From NCBI GenBank assembly GCA_023412655.1, contig JAEYNH010000215.1, forward strand, positions 5,357 to 69,356: DNA of 64,000 nucleotides. Direction: 5' to 3'. The position numbers were made by a program, and so were the translations under genes. The stretch is from Pseudomonadota bacterium. Lineage in GTDB: Bacteria; Pseudomonadota; Alphaproteobacteria; Caulobacterales; Caulobacteraceae. The notes below the pieces were generated by a model. That model saw only the letters and a program-made list of their open reading frames with translations. It did not search any database and was not told the DNA's origin. Numbering within the stretch: the first letter of the stretch is position 1; each line of letters opens with the position of its first letter. Of the stretch, positions 28,403 through 38,783 are shown one piece after another.

Positions 28403-30307
28403 CTAGCGGACGCTGGTCCACGGCTTGGAGAGCAGGGTGGCGCAGTTGATGAGGCCGACCAGCGAATAGGTCTGCGGATAGTTGCCCCAAAGCTCGCCGC
28501 CGTCGAAAGCGATGTCCTCGGAAAGCAGGCCGGCGGCCGTCCGGCGAGCCAGCATCTCGTTGAACAGCTCGCGCGCTTCGGTCGAGCGGCCGGAGAGGTG
28601 CAGGGCCTCGATCAGCCAGAAGGTGCAGAAGTTGAACGCCGTCTGCGGCATGCCGAAATCATCGGGAATGGCGTAGCGCAGCATGTAAGGGCCCCGCCGC
28701 AGGCCCGACTCCACCGCCGCCATGGTGGCTTGCATCCGAGGATCGTCGGGCGAGACGAAGCGCACGTCGATCAGCTGCAGCAGGCTGGCGTCCAGACCCT
28801 CGCCGCCGAAGGTGGCGGCGAACCGCCCCTCCTTGCGATTCCAGGCCTGGGCCTCGATGGTCCTTCGGATCTGCGCCGCCCGCGCGTTCCAGTAGCGGGC
28901 GCGGTCGGCCAGCCCCAGCTTCTCCGCCGCATTGCCCAACCGATCGCAGGCCGCCCAGCACATCACCGACGAGTAGGTGTGAACCGCCTCGCGGCCACGA
29001 AACTCCCAGAGGCTGGCGTCAGGCTTGTCGTGCAGCTCGAAGGCCCGCTCGCCTATCGGCTCCAGCGCCTTGAAGTCCTCCACGTCCGCCGGCCGCAGCA
29101 GGCGTTCGTCGAAAAAGGCCTGCACCGTGGAAAGGACGATCTGCCCATAGACGTCGTGCTGCAGGTGCTCGTGGGCCTGATTTCCGATCCGGACCGGACC
29201 AATGCCCCGATAACCGGCCAGGTGCGGGGCGATCCACTCGGTGAGCGCGGGCTCCAGCCCGACGCCGTACACCGGCTGGACGTGGACGACCTTGGTGTGG
29301 TGCTCGCCGGGAGCGTGCAGCCCGGGAATCTCGGGCTGCGGCTTGGGCGGATGGCCGAGCCGCATGTCCCCCCGTGTGGCCTGGTCGACCAGGTTGCGCA
29401 GGTAGACCAGGTAGTTCTCCAGCATGTCGGCCGCGCCCAGCCGATTCAGCGCCTGAACCACGTAGTAGGCGTCGCGTAGCCAGCAGTAACGATAGTCCCA
29501 GTTGCGGCCGGCGCCGGCCTCGTCCGGATGTTCGGGGATCGAGGTGGTGAGGGCGGCGACGATCGCGCCGGTCTCCTCATACTGGCAGAGCTTAAGCGTG
29601 ATGGCGGCGCGGATCACCGCCTCCTGCCATTCGAGCGGCACCGAGAGGGTCCGCACCCACGCGCGCCAGTAGTCGGTGGTTTCCCGCAGCATGGCGCTGG
29701 CCACATTGTCCACCTCGGCGTTCAGCCCCTCGTCAGGGCCGAGGAAGAAGCCGAGGCGCTTCTCCAGCCGGAAGGTGCGCTCCTGCTGCACGTGCCCCAC
29801 GGGGCAGTCGGTCGTGAGCCGAAGAGTCACCTGAGAGCCCACGTAGCGGATGTGGTTCGATCCGGCGGTCTGGTAGCAGGGCCGTTCGCCATAGTTCATC
29901 ATCGGCTTCAGCCGCATGCGAATGCGGGGAACGCCGGCCAGCGGGCGCAAGAGGCGCACGAAGGCGAGGGGGCGGTACTGCCGGCCGAAGTGGCGGTAGC
30001 GCGGGCAGAAGTCGAGGATCTCGAGCGCCGCCCCGTCGGAGGTGTGGATCTCGGTGCGCAGGATCGGGGTGTTGCGCACATAAGACTGGCTGACCGAGCT
30101 CATGTTCTCGACGTCGATGGCCCAAAGGCCCTGGGCGCTCTCGTCGCTTAGGTCCTTTCCGCTGAGCAGGGCGCTGAACATGGGATCCCCGTCGACCCGC
30201 GGCACACAGGCCCAGACCATCCTTCCGCATCGGTCGATGAGGGCGCTCGCGGCGCAGTTGCCGATCGGGAACAGGTCCAGGCTCTGACTCAAGGGGCGTG
30301 TCTCCAT
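28403..30307 (-). CDS. Glycoside hydrolase family 15 protein (glucoamylase or trehalase type)
   Basis: A 634-residue cytosolic hydrolase. The GH15 catalytic (alpha/alpha)6 barrel shows GAGRNWDYRYCWLRDAYYVV, then GNQAHEHLQHDVYGQ, HTYSSVMCWAACDRL and LLSEDIAFDGGELWGNYPQ, with the conserved acid pair expected in the W-L-R-D and S-E-D regions. An N-terminal beta-sandwich (about 1-230) precedes it. Members release glucose from the ends of alpha-glucans, and some are trehalases. With otsBA beside it, trehalase activity is a real alternative, as is debranched glycogen breakdown. ATG at 30307 is used; a GTG at 30325 would add six residues, and neither has a clear ribosome site. It diverges from pyk. 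Confidence 0.9.
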   Translation of the reverse strand: METRPLSQSLDLFPIGNCAASALIDRCGRMVWACVPRVDGDPMFSALLSGKDLSDESAQGLWAIDVENMSSVSQSYVRNTPILRTEIHTSDGAALEILDFCPRYRHFGRQYRPLAFVRLLRPLAGVPRIRMRLKPMMNYGERPCYQTAGSNHIRYVGSQVTLRLTTDCPVGHVQQERTFRLEKRLGFFLGPDEGLNAEVDNVASAMLRETTDYWRAWVRTLSVPLEWQEAVIRAAITLKLCQYEETGAIVAALTTSIPEHPDEAGAGRNWDYRYCWLRDAYYVVQALNRLGAADMLENYLVYLRNLVDQATRGDMRLGHPPKPQPEIPGLHAPGEHHTKVVHVQPVYGVGLEPALTEWIAPHLAGYRGIGPVRIGNQAHEHLQHDVYGQIVLSTVQAFFDERLLRPADVEDFKALEPIGERAFELHDKPDASLWEFRGREAVHTYSSVMCWAACDRLGNAAEKLGLADRARYWNARAAQIRRTIEAQAWNRKEGRFAATFGGEGLDASLLQLIDVRFVSPDDPRMQATMAAVESGLRRGPYMLRYAIPDDFGMPQTAFNFCTFWLIEALHLSGRSTEARELFNEMLARRTAAGLLSEDIAFDGGELWGNYPQTYSLVGLINCATLLSKPWTSVR

Positions 30308-30354
30308 GGGCAGGTTGGGACGCACGGGCGGCGCGCCCCGGTTTCCGCTCGACG

Positions 30355-30367
30355 GACGTTAAACGTC
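30355..30367. promoter_or_regulatory. Palindrome in the GH15/pyk divergent promoter
   Basis: GACGTT-A-AACGTC is a perfect 6-1-6 inverted repeat, 47 bases before the GH15 start and 95 before the pyk start. Its position between divergent carbohydrate genes suits an operator. It matches no regulator that I can name. Confidence 0.3.
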
Positions 30368-30462
30368 ATCGGATAACTTTGGCGCCGGGAGCTCGCGAGT
30401 CGCTTGCTATCTTCGTAGGCTCGGCCTCTCGAAAAGCCATTCCTCAAGGTCAGACGGAACGC

Positions 30463-31875
30463 ATGATCCGAGCCCGCCGCGCCCGCATCGTAGCGACTCT
30501 TGGTCCTGCGAGTCGCGACCTCGACACGGTGCGGGCCCTTGCGCTCGCTGGGGCAGACGTCTTCCGGGTGAACTTCAGCCACGGGAGCCACGACGACCAC
30601 GCCGCCACCATCCGCCACGTGCGGGAGGCGGAACGCACCGTCGGCCGGCCTATCGCCGTCCTGGCCGATCTGCAGGGTCCCAAGCTCAGGCTTGGCAAGT
30701 TCAAGGGCGACAGTGCCGCGCTCCACGCCGGCCAGGCCTTCCGGATCGACATGGATAAGGCCTTGGGGAGCGATCGCCGCATCGGGGTGCCGCACCCGGA
30801 GGTGTTCGCAGCCCTCCGTGAAGGCGCCCTCGTCCTGCTCGACGACGGCAAGGTTCGTCTGCGGGTCACGGCCAACGGTCCCGACTGGGCCGACACGGTT
30901 GTGGAAGCCGGCGAGCGGCTGTCCAACCACAAGGGCCTCAACCTGCCAGGCCTGGCGATCCCGATTCCGGCGCTTACCGAGAAGGACCGCAAGGACCTGG
31001 CCTTTGCGCTCGACCAGGGCGTCGACTGGGTGGCCCTGTCGTTCGTCCAGCGCGCGTCCGACATGGCCGAGCTGCGCAAGCTCGTCGACGGTCGCGCCGG
31101 GGTCATGGCCAAGATCGAGAAGCCGGCGGCGCTGGAGGCGCTCGACGAAATCCTCGACCTCTCCGAGGCGATCATGGTCGCCCGCGGTGATCTCGGGGTG
31201 GAGCTGAACCCGGAAGATGTGCCGGTGGTGCAGAAGCAACTGATCCGCGCCGCGCGAACCCGGGGCATTCCGGTGATCGTGGCCACCCAGATGCTGGAGA
31301 GCATGATCCATTCGCCCACCCCCACCCGCGCCGAGGCCTCGGACGTGGCCGGGGCGGTCTATGAGGGCGCCGATGCCGTGATGCTGTCCGCTGAAACCGC
31401 GGCGGGCGACTATCCCCTGGAGGCGGTCAGCATCATGGACCGCATCATCACGCGGGTGGAGCAGGACCCTCGCTGGCCCGAGCTGATGCGCGCCGAACAC
31501 GACGTGGGCGACGCCGACGCTCTGGTCGCCGCCGCCTTCCACGCGGCCGAGACCGCCTCGGTGAAATGCGTGGCGGCCTTCACGCTGACCGGCCAGACGG
31601 CCATGCGCCTTGGACGTGAGCGGCCGGTGCAGCCGACCCTGGCCCTAACGCCGCGCCTGGCGAGCGCCCGCCGCCTCGCCCTGGCGTGGGGCGTCGAGGC
31701 CCGGGTGGTGCCCGATATCCGCGATCCGGAGGACATCCCGAAGCTGGCCTGCCAGGAGGCCCTTGCGTCAGGCCTCGCGGGTCCGGCTGAGCGGGTGCTG
31801 ATCCTGGCCGGCCTGCCCATGGGCACGCCCGGCGCCGCCAACATCCTGCGCCTGGCCCATACCCCGCGGCGCTAG
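30463..31875 (+). CDS. pyk: Pyruvate kinase
   Basis: A 470-residue enzyme that converts phosphoenolpyruvate and ADP to pyruvate and ATP. Motifs in order: RARIVATLGPASRD, ADVFRVNFSHGSHDDH (cation and substrate binding), LADLQGPKLRLG, the catalytic lysine segment VMAKIEKPAALEALDEI, metal-binding ARGDLGVELNPEDVPVVQK, ATQMLESM, and EGADAVMLSAETAAGDYPLEAV. A C-terminal allosteric domain covers about 350-470. The ATG at 30463 fits the family; upstream in-frame codons are not conserved-looking. It overlaps the convergent debranching-enzyme gene by four bases at the stops. Its place among Entner-Doudoroff genes fits co-use in glucose catabolism. Confidence 0.96.
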   Translation: MIRARRARIVATLGPASRDLDTVRALALAGADVFRVNFSHGSHDDHAATIRHVREAERTVGRPIAVLADLQGPKLRLGKFKGDSAALHAGQAFRIDMDKALGSDRRIGVPHPEVFAALREGALVLLDDGKVRLRVTANGPDWADTVVEAGERLSNHKGLNLPGLAIPIPALTEKDRKDLAFALDQGVDWVALSFVQRASDMAELRKLVDGRAGVMAKIEKPAALEALDEILDLSEAIMVARGDLGVELNPEDVPVVQKQLIRAARTRGIPVIVATQMLESMIHSPTPTRAEASDVAGAVYEGADAVMLSAETAAGDYPLEAVSIMDRIITRVEQDPRWPELMRAEHDVGDADALVAAAFHAAETASVKCVAAFTLTGQTAMRLGRERPVQPTLALTPRLASARRLALAWGVEARVVPDIRDPEDIPKLACQEALASGLAGPAERVLILAGLPMGTPGAANILRLAHTPRR

Positions 31876-34025
31876 CTGTACCTTACCCGCAGCCGCGGGC
31901 CGCGGCTGTCGGAGTGGACCGCCACCCGCACGCCCTGGCGCTCGAAGATCAGATCGATGGTTTCGCTGCCGACCCGCAGCCGCTCGACGCTGAAAACGTC
32001 GATGCCCACAGGCAACACGGGGCTGGCGATCTCCACTTCGCCGGTGTCTCCATGAATGTGCAGGCCCAGGCACGCCTGCACCATCATGAAGATCGACCCC
32101 GCGGCCCAGGCCTGCGGCAGGCAGGCCACCGGGTAGGCGACGGGCGGCTCGCCTGCCGCGCGGCGGAAGCCGCAGAAGAGCTCGGGCAGACGCATTTCGA
32201 ACTGCACGGCGGTTTCGAAAAGGGCGTTGGTCAGCTTTACCAGCCCCTCGCGCTCGCCGTAGCGGGACAGGCCCGCCGCGGCCAGGGCGGTGTCGTGCGG
32301 CCAGACGGAGCCGTTGTGATAGCTCATCGGATTGAACCGCGCCTGGCCGGCCGCGAGCGTCCGCAGCCCCCAGCCGGTGAAGAAGGCCCCCGACAGCAGC
32401 CGGTCGGCGACCTTCCGTGCGCGCCGGTGCGAGGGCAGCCCCGTAAACAGCAGGTGGCCAGGGTTGGAAGCCAGCACGCGGCAGAGTTCGTTCTGGCCGT
32501 CCAGGGCGATGCCGTAGAAGCCCTGGTCCGGCATCCAGAACCGCTCCTCGACCGTGGCGCGGATGGTCTCCGCGCGCCCGGTCCAACTGGCGGCCGCCTC
32601 GACCTCGCCCCTTCGCCCGCACAGCATGGCCATCGCCCGGAACGCGGCATAGGCGTAGCCCTGCACCTCCACGAGGGCGATCGGTCCATCGGGTATGCGG
32701 CCATCGGCGTGGAAGACGCTGTCGCCGCTATCCTTCCAGCCCTGGTTGGTGAGCCCGCTGGGCCGGGCCGCTTCATAGGCCAGCAGCCCCAGGGGATGAC
32801 GCTCGGTGGCCCGAACGATCCAGGCGGCGGCGCGTTCGAGGGCCGGCCACCATTGCTCGATCTGGCGCTCGTCCCCCGTCCGCTCAACGTAGGCGCCGGC
32901 AAGGGCGACGAAGAGCGGCGTCGTGTCGACGCCGCCGTAGTAGCGGCCGAACGGCACCTCCCCCAGCGCGGCCATCTCGCCCCGCCGGGTTTCATGCATG
33001 ATCTTGCCCGGCTCTGCGTCGCGGAACGCGGACACCTCGTCGGCTTGATTGCTGGCCAGATAGGTCAGCACGCCCTTGGCCAAGTCCGGCTCGAACCACA
33101 GGATCTGCCAGGCCGTGATGATGCCGTCGCGCCCGAAGCAGGTCGAGAACCACGGGATGCCCGCATAGGGATAAGGCCCCGTCTGCATGGGCGTGGTGAG
33201 CAGGGCGATGTCGGCGCGTGACTTGTCGATCCAGGCGTTGAACAGCCGCCCGCTGCTGTGCAGGCGCGCGCCCTGGCGGCGGCGCGCGCGCATGGCGAAC
33301 CGGGCTCGAGCCGCGGCGGCGCGGAAACGGGCCGCGGATGGCCATGGGCCCGCCTGGGCGCCCACCTCCACGAACAGTTCGCGGGTGGATTCCGGCTCCA
33401 GCGTCAGATGGAAGTCGGCGCGGTTGGCGGTGAGCAGGTCAGGGGTCTCCGAGAACGAGACGATGCTCGTCCGTTCGACCCCGTCGAGGCCCATGTATCG
33501 GAACGCCACCTGTTGGTCCCGCACCTCAGGCGGGGCCATCCGGCCCTTGCGCCGGCGGCGCGCTCCCCGAACCTCGAACATATCGGAGAAGTCGGCGTCG
33601 AAGATGAGGGCTGCGGGCAGGCGCATGCTGACCGGGGAGTAGTTCACCAACGCGATCCGCTCGTACAGCCGCTCCTCCCAGAGGAAGCGCTTGCGTTCGA
33701 TGTGAAGGACGCCCGGGGGGCCGGCCGGCCCGGCCGGCGCGGGGATGGCCCGGTTCAGCCCGTGCGAGGTGAAGAAGACGTTGTCCACGCTGAGGGCTCC
33801 CGACAGCAGGGTCGGCGCGCGATCGGCGACCAGCAGTTCCCAGCGGGACAGGATCCGGGTGTCGTCGTGGAACAGCCCGTCTGCGCCCCCGGCGATGTCG
33901 CCCAGGCTGTCGGCCACCACGAAGGTATCCCGGTCCTTCAAGGCGAAGAGCCGCTGCGGGACCCGGGGCTCCTCGATCTCGCCCCACTCGCCCGCGGCTT
34001 CCGGCGCCGGCGCCAGGTCGTTCAT
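31872..34025 (-). CDS. Amylo-alpha-1,6-glucosidase / glycogen-debranching-type protein
   Basis: A 717-residue two-domain protein. An N-terminal beta-rich domain (about 20-230) starts RLFALKDRDTFVVADSLGDI and contains GLFHDDTRILSRWELLV, the mark of the GDE_N-type domain. The C-terminal (alpha/alpha)6 region includes IPWFSTCFGRDGIITAWQIL, FGRYYGGVDTTPLFVALAG and SYHNGSVWPHDTALAAAGL, all typical of the MGH/debranching clan. It is cytosolic, with no signal peptide. Members remove alpha-1,6-linked glucose or act on glucosyl compatible solutes; the exact substrate cannot be set from motifs. It is followed 13 bases upstream (on the same strand) by a glycosyltransferase, indicating a two-gene operon. 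Confidence 0.88.
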   Translation of the reverse strand: MNDLAPAPEAAGEWGEIEEPRVPQRLFALKDRDTFVVADSLGDIAGGADGLFHDDTRILSRWELLVADRAPTLLSGALSVDNVFFTSHGLNRAIPAPAGPAGPPGVLHIERKRFLWEERLYERIALVNYSPVSMRLPAALIFDADFSDMFEVRGARRRRKGRMAPPEVRDQQVAFRYMGLDGVERTSIVSFSETPDLLTANRADFHLTLEPESTRELFVEVGAQAGPWPSAARFRAAAARARFAMRARRRQGARLHSSGRLFNAWIDKSRADIALLTTPMQTGPYPYAGIPWFSTCFGRDGIITAWQILWFEPDLAKGVLTYLASNQADEVSAFRDAEPGKIMHETRRGEMAALGEVPFGRYYGGVDTTPLFVALAGAYVERTGDERQIEQWWPALERAAAWIVRATERHPLGLLAYEAARPSGLTNQGWKDSGDSVFHADGRIPDGPIALVEVQGYAYAAFRAMAMLCGRRGEVEAAASWTGRAETIRATVEERFWMPDQGFYGIALDGQNELCRVLASNPGHLLFTGLPSHRRARKVADRLLSGAFFTGWGLRTLAAGQARFNPMSYHNGSVWPHDTALAAAGLSRYGEREGLVKLTNALFETAVQFEMRLPELFCGFRRAAGEPPVAYPVACLPQAWAAGSIFMMVQACLGLHIHGDTGEVEIASPVLPVGIDVFSVERLRVGSETIDLIFERQGVRVAVHSDSRGPRLRVRYS

Positions 34026-34038
34026 TCACCCTCCCCCT

Positions 34039-35100
34039 TCATTCCGCCGCCAGCTTCAGCTCGCGGCCGGGCCGGCCGGCGAGCAGATCCTCGTAGAGGG
34101 CCACATAGTTGCGGGCCATGGCCTCGGCCGAGAACCGTTCCTCGAAACGCGCCCGGATGCGTCGGCGATCCAGCTGGGGCAGGCGCTCGACTGCCCTTAA
34201 GGCTTCCGCCTCATCACGGACGATGAAGCCGGTGACGCCGTCCTCGACGATCTCCGGCACCGAGCCGCAGTCGTAGGCGATCACAGGGGTCCCGCAGGCC
34301 ATGGCTTCGATCATCACCAGGCCGAACGGCTCGGGCCAGTCGATGGGGAACAACAGGGCCGAAGCCCCGCCGAGGAAGGCCGATTTCCGGTCGTCCCCGA
34401 TCTCACCGATGAATCGCACCAGCGGATTGTGCAGCAGCGGCTCGATCTTATCGTCGAAATAGAGCTGGTCGGCCTGGTCTACCTTGGCGGCGATCTTCAG
34501 CATCCGGCCTGTCGCCGAGGCGATGGCAATGGCGCGGTCAGGTCGCTTTTCCGGCGAGATGCGCCCGAGGAAAGCCAGGTAGCCGTCGGGCCGCGCCGAG
34601 AACGCGTAGAGTTCGCTGCGCATGCCGTGCTGCACCGTCGCCGCCCAGTTGGCGAAGGGCAGGGGGCGGCGCTGGTCGTCGCTGATCGAGACCAACGGGT
34701 ACTGCGGCCAGCGCTGGTAGACTTCGGGCAAGTCCTTCAGGTCGAGACGCCCATGCAAGGTGGTCACCGTCCGGTCCGCCATGTCCTCGAACAGCGGGAA
34801 GTGGATCATGTCGGTATGGAAGTGGATGACGTCGAACTCGGCGGCGCGGCGGCGCACCTCGGCCAGCTGTGCCAGATGGGCGGCCAGGTCCGACTTCAGC
34901 GTTGCCGGATCCAGCCGTATGGCCTGATCGCGAACGATGGCCAACTTGGCGGTGGTGCAGGCGTCCGCGCTGGAAAACAATGTTACGTCGTGGCCCAAGG
35001 CCACGAGGGCGTCGGTCAAATGGGCCACGACACGCTCCGTTCCGCCATACAGGCGGGGCGGCACGGCTTCATACAGGGGGGCGACCTGAGCGATGCGCAT
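34039..35100 (-). CDS. Family 4-type glycosyltransferase
   Basis: A 353-residue GT-B glycosyltransferase. The N-terminus MRIAQVAPLYEAVPPRLYGG and GGTERVVAHL fit the GT4 acceptor domain, and the donor domain has the E-x7-E signature in WPEPFGLVMIEAMACGTPV followed by YDCGSVPEIVEDGVTGF. A family close to small, GT4-type transferases without a transmembrane anchor is likely. Donor and acceptor are unknown. It is the first gene of a unit with the debranching-type enzyme, a pairing often seen with otsBA and GH15 genes in alphaproteobacteria, so a stress- or storage-sugar role is likely. Confidence 0.88.
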   Translation of the reverse strand: MRIAQVAPLYEAVPPRLYGGTERVVAHLTDALVALGHDVTLFSSADACTTAKLAIVRDQAIRLDPATLKSDLAAHLAQLAEVRRRAAEFDVIHFHTDMIHFPLFEDMADRTVTTLHGRLDLKDLPEVYQRWPQYPLVSISDDQRRPLPFANWAATVQHGMRSELYAFSARPDGYLAFLGRISPEKRPDRAIAIASATGRMLKIAAKVDQADQLYFDDKIEPLLHNPLVRFIGEIGDDRKSAFLGGASALLFPIDWPEPFGLVMIEAMACGTPVIAYDCGSVPEIVEDGVTGFIVRDEAEALRAVERLPQLDRRRIRARFEERFSAEAMARNYVALYEDLLAGRPGRELKLAAE

Positions 35101-35245
35101 GGAAACTCCAAGAGCGACCGCGCCGCCTCGACAGCGGAGCGAACATGGACTTCCCGACCAGGACGTCGGCGAACGTGGGTCTTCTTAGTCGCCGGGTCAA
35201 TCGTCACCTGTGAGCCGAAGGCGACGCGGACGCCGGATGCGCGTT

Positions 35246-35923
35246 ATGAAAGTCCAGATGCTGGAAACCTATCCAACCGCTGAAGCTGCCGCAGGCGCCT
35301 GCGCCCGGGCGATCGCCGAAAAGCTGCGGGAGGGCCTCGCCACCCGGGGCCGCGCCGGCCTGGTGGCGACCGGCGGCCGCTCGCCCGGTCCGGTGTTCGA
35401 CTCGCTGCCGCAGGCGCCCGACCTGGACTGGACTCGGGTGGTGGTGACGCTTTCCGACGAGCGCTGTGTGGAGCCCTCAGCGCCCGAGGCGAATGCCCGG
35501 GCGGTGCGCGAGCGGCTGCTGGTCGGCCGGGCGGCCCGCGCCCACTTCCTTCCCCTGTGGCCCAAGCCGGATCCGGCCGCGCTCGAGGCGCTGATCCCCT
35601 TCGACGCCGTCATGCTGGGCATGGGCGAAGACGGACATGTGGCCTCGCTGATCCCCGGCGATCCGGGTCTGGAGGCGGGTCTCAGCGGCGACGAGATCCT
35701 TGTCGATGTGCCGGCGGGCCTTGGCCGCCCACCGGTTCCCCGGGTCAGCCTGACCCTCCGGGCCCTGCGCGACGCCCACGCCGTCTTTCTGCTGGTCGCG
35801 GGCGAGGCCAAGCGCGCGGTCCTGGCCCGGGCGATCGAGGGCGCAGACCTTCCGGTGACCCGGCTGCTTTCCGATGTGAAGGCTCCGGTCCGCGTCTTCT
35901 GGTCGCCCGAGCACCCGACGTGA
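35246..35923 (+). CDS. pgl: 6-phosphogluconolactonase
   Basis: A 225-residue DevB/SOL-type lactonase that hydrolyses 6-phosphogluconolactone to 6-phosphogluconate, between zwf and edd. Motifs: GLVATGGRSPGPVFDSL (phosphate binding), VVVTLSDERCVEPSAPEAN, and GMGEDGHVASLIPGDPG, which carries the catalytic His. In-frame starts also exist at 35237 (ATG) and 35210 (GTG); none has an ideal ribosome site, and 35246 gives the most family-like N-terminus. It heads the pgl-edd-glk-eda block, 73 bases before edd. Confidence 0.94.
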   Translation: MKVQMLETYPTAEAAAGACARAIAEKLREGLATRGRAGLVATGGRSPGPVFDSLPQAPDLDWTRVVVTLSDERCVEPSAPEANARAVRERLLVGRAARAHFLPLWPKPDPAALEALIPFDAVMLGMGEDGHVASLIPGDPGLEAGLSGDEILVDVPAGLGRPPVPRVSLTLRALRDAHAVFLLVAGEAKRAVLARAIEGADLPVTRLLSDVKAPVRVFWSPEHPT

Positions 35924-35996
35924 GTCACGTGCTCTCTCTTAGGACTCACACCCGTTCAGGCGCCAAGACCCGTCCGCCGCTTTGAGGATCGAGACC

Positions 35997-37808
35997 ATGA
36001 ATCCCGTCACGGCCGAAGTTACCGAACGCATCGTCGAGCGCAGCCGGGAAACCCGCGCCGACTATCTGGCGCGCATGGAACAGGCCCGTCGCCAGGGGCC
36101 CGGTCGGGCCAAGCTGTCGTGCGCCAACTGGGCCCACGCCTTCGCCGCCTCCCCCGACGGGGACAAGCAGCGGATGCGCGACCCAACGGCCCCCAACGTG
36201 GCCATGGTCTCGGCCTATAACGACATGCTCTCGGCCCATCAGCCATACGAGCGCTTTCCAGGGATCATCCGCGCCGCGGCGCATGAAGTCGGCGCCACGG
36301 CCCAGTACGCCGGCGGCGTGCCGGCGATGTGCGACGGCGTCACCCAGGGCCGTCCGGGGATGGAGCTGTCGCTGTTCAGCCGGGACGTGATCGCCATGTC
36401 GACAGCCGTGGCTCTGACCCATGACGCCTTCGACGCGGCGCTGATGCTGGGGATTTGCGACAAGATCGTGCCCGGCCTGTTCATCGGCGCCGCCGCCTTC
36501 GGCCATCTTCCGGTGATCTTCGTGCCCGGCGGGCCGATGACCTCCGGCATCTCCAACGCCGAAAAGGCGCGCACCCGCGCGCTGTATGCCGAGGGCAAGG
36601 CCACCCGGGAGGAGCTGCTGGACTCGGAGATGAAGTCCTACCACGGCCCCGGCACCTGCACCTTCTACGGCACCGCCAATTCGAACCAGATGATGATGGA
36701 GCTGTCCGGCCTGCACCTGCCGGGGGCCGCCTTCGTCACGCCCAACACGCCGCTTCGGGACGCCCTCACCGCCGCCGCGCCAAAGCGGGCGGTGGAAATC
36801 CGCGACGGGACCAACGGCTACACGCCCTTCTTCGCCGTGGTCGACGAGAAGAGCCTGGTGAACGCCATCGCCGGCCTGCTGGCCACGGGCGGCTCGACCA
36901 ACCACACGCTCCATATCCTGGCCATGGGCCGAGCTGCGGGCGTGCAGATCACGTGGGAGGACATGGACGACCTGTCCCGCGTCACCCCGCTGATCGCCAG
37001 GGTCTATCCGAACGGCTCGGAGGATGTGAACGCCTTCCATGCCGCCGGCGGCATGGCCTTCGTCACCCGTCAGCTGCTGGACGCCGGCCTCGCCCACGAG
37101 GACGTCATGACCGTCGCGGGGCAAGGACTGCGGCGTTACCAGCAGGAGCCCTTCCTGGATGGCGGGCGGCTGGTCTGGCGCGACGGGCCGGCCGCCTCCC
37201 TCGACCGCGACATCCTGCGGCCGGCGGACGATCCCTTCCAGGCGCACGGCGGTTTGCGGCTGCTGACCGGCCCGCTCGGGCGCGGGGTGCTGAAGACCTC
37301 GGCGGTGAAGCCCGAGCACCGGATCATCGAGGCCCCGGCGCTGGTGTTCGACGATCAGGAGGAGCTGCTCGCCGCCCATCGGCGTGGAGAGCTCAACCGC
37401 GACTTCGTGGCCGTCGTCCGCTTCCAGGGCCCCAAGGCCAACGGCATGCCGGAACTGCACTCCCTTACGCCGTCCCTGGGCGTGCAACTGGACAAGGGCT
37501 ACAAGGTTGCGCTCGTTACCGACGGGCGCATGTCCGGCGCCTCGGGGAAGGTGCCCGCGGCGATCCACGTCACGCCCGAAGCCGCGGACGGCGGGCCGCT
37601 GGCCTACGTGCGGGACGGCGACGTGATCCGGGTGGACGCCGAAGCCGGGCGGCTGGAGATCAAGGTGGATGAGCGCGAGCTGATGTCCCGAGAGCCTGCC
37701 CGCCGACCGCCAGAAGGCTTCGGCTATGGACGCGAACTGTTCGGCTGGATGCGCCGGGCCGCCGGTCCTGCCGATACCGGCGCCTGCACCCTTTTCGAAG
37801 CGGCCTGA
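35997..37808 (+). CDS. edd: 6-phosphogluconate dehydratase
   Basis: A 603-residue [4Fe-4S] dehydratase of the IlvD/Edd family that makes 2-keto-3-deoxy-6-phosphogluconate, the defining Entner-Doudoroff intermediate. Visible: [40 protein letters not shown] with the first cluster cysteine, [14 protein letters not shown] with the second, [19 protein letters not shown] with the third, and GGSTNHTLH. Length is standard. The ATG at 35997 follows GAGG nine bases earlier; a TTG at 35982 is less likely. glk follows after three bases and eda overlaps glk, so one transcript is expected. Confidence 0.97.
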   Translation: MNPVTAEVTERIVERSRETRADYLARMEQARRQGPGRAKLSCANWAHAFAASPDGDKQRMRDPTAPNVAMVSAYNDMLSAHQPYERFPGIIRAAAHEVGATAQYAGGVPAMCDGVTQGRPGMELSLFSRDVIAMSTAVALTHDAFDAALMLGICDKIVPGLFIGAAAFGHLPVIFVPGGPMTSGISNAEKARTRALYAEGKATREELLDSEMKSYHGPGTCTFYGTANSNQMMMELSGLHLPGAAFVTPNTPLRDALTAAAPKRAVEIRDGTNGYTPFFAVVDEKSLVNAIAGLLATGGSTNHTLHILAMGRAAGVQITWEDMDDLSRVTPLIARVYPNGSEDVNAFHAAGGMAFVTRQLLDAGLAHEDVMTVAGQGLRRYQQEPFLDGGRLVWRDGPAASLDRDILRPADDPFQAHGGLRLLTGPLGRGVLKTSAVKPEHRIIEAPALVFDDQEELLAAHRRGELNRDFVAVVRFQGPKANGMPELHSLTPSLGVQLDKGYKVALVTDGRMSGASGKVPAAIHVTPEAADGGPLAYVRDGDVIRVDAEAGRLEIKVDERELMSREPARRPPEGFGYGRELFGWMRRAAGPADTGACTLFEAA

Positions 37809-37811
37809 CGC

Positions 37812-38783
37812 ATGAAGCCAGTCTATAGCGGTCTTATCGGCGATGTCGGGGGCACCAATGCGCGGTTCGCGCTGGTGGACGGCGAAGGCCACATCCGACA
37901 TCCGAAGACTTTCGAGTCGAAGGCCTATCCCAGCCTCACCGACGTGGTGGCCGAATACCTGACCAGCACCATAGGGGCGCGCCGGCCGCCGCGAGCGGTG
38001 ATCGCCGTCGCCGGGCCTGTGGTGGACGGCGAGATCGAATTCACCAACCTCGAATGGGTCGTCTCGGAAGGCGACCTCCTGGCGCAGTTCGAGTTCGAGG
38101 CGGTCCGTCTGATCAACGACTTCGCCGCCCAGGCCCTGGCCTGTCCACGGCTGGACGACGCCGACCTGCGCCGGATCGGGCCCGACCTGGGGCGGGGAAA
38201 CTGGGAGTGTCCCGTGGTGGTGCTGGGCGCGGGCACCGGCTTCGGCGTCGCGGGACTCGCGCGCAACGAGCGCGGCGACGTGGCCATCGCCACGGAGGGC
38301 GGGCACGCCGCCTTCGCGCCGAACGACGAGCTGGAGGTCGAGATTTGGCGTCGGCTGCGGGCCGAGCACGGCCGCGTGTCCATCGAACGCCTGCTGTCGG
38401 GCCCCGGCTTGTACGACATCTACCAGGCCCTCGCCGCCCGGGCCGGCAAGCCGGCCGAGCTTCCCGACGAGCGGGCGGTGGTGGCGAAGGGGCAGTCCGG
38501 CGATGCGCTGGCCAGCGAGACGCTCGACCTCTTCTGCGCGATCCTGGGTTCGGTGGCCGGCGACCTGGCCCTGACCTTCGGGGCCCGAGGCGGCGTCTAC
38601 ATTTCGGGGGGCATCGCCCCGCGCATGGCGGACCGGCTGGACAGCGGCGCGTTCCGCGCCCGGTTCGAGGACAAGGGGCGGCTCAGCGACTACGTGGAGG
38701 ACATCCCGACCTTCCTCGTCACCCACCCCTACGCCGCCATGGTGGGGGCCGCGCGCGAACTCGAACAGATGGAGCGCCTATGA
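37812..38783 (+). CDS. glk: Glucokinase
   Basis: A 323-residue Glk-family kinase (not a ROK repressor type) that phosphorylates glucose with ATP. It begins with the phosphate-binding loop [14 protein letters not shown], then [48 protein letters not shown] and [15 protein letters not shown] (sugar-contacting Glu/Gly/His), and the hinge [20 protein letters not shown]. The length is normal. It lies three bases after edd and its TGA overlaps the eda ATG, so translation is coupled. It feeds glucose-6-phosphate to zwf and otsA in the same region. Confidence 0.96.
   Translation: MKPVYSGLIGDVGGTNARFALVDGEGHIRHPKTFESKAYPSLTDVVAEYLTSTIGARRPPRAVIAVAGPVVDGEIEFTNLEWVVSEGDLLAQFEFEAVRLINDFAAQALACPRLDDADLRRIGPDLGRGNWECPVVVLGAGTGFGVAGLARNERGDVAIATEGGHAAFAPNDELEVEIWRRLRAEHGRVSIERLLSGPGLYDIYQALAARAGKPAELPDERAVVAKGQSGDALASETLDLFCAILGSVAGDLALTFGARGGVYISGGIAPRMADRLDSGAFRARFEDKGRLSDYVEDIPTFLVTHPYAAMVGAARELEQMERL

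Noticed and set aside
35946..38726. 926-codon minus-strand frame opposite edd and glk
   Set aside because: Same shadow effect; no motif, and two well-supported genes lie on the other strand.
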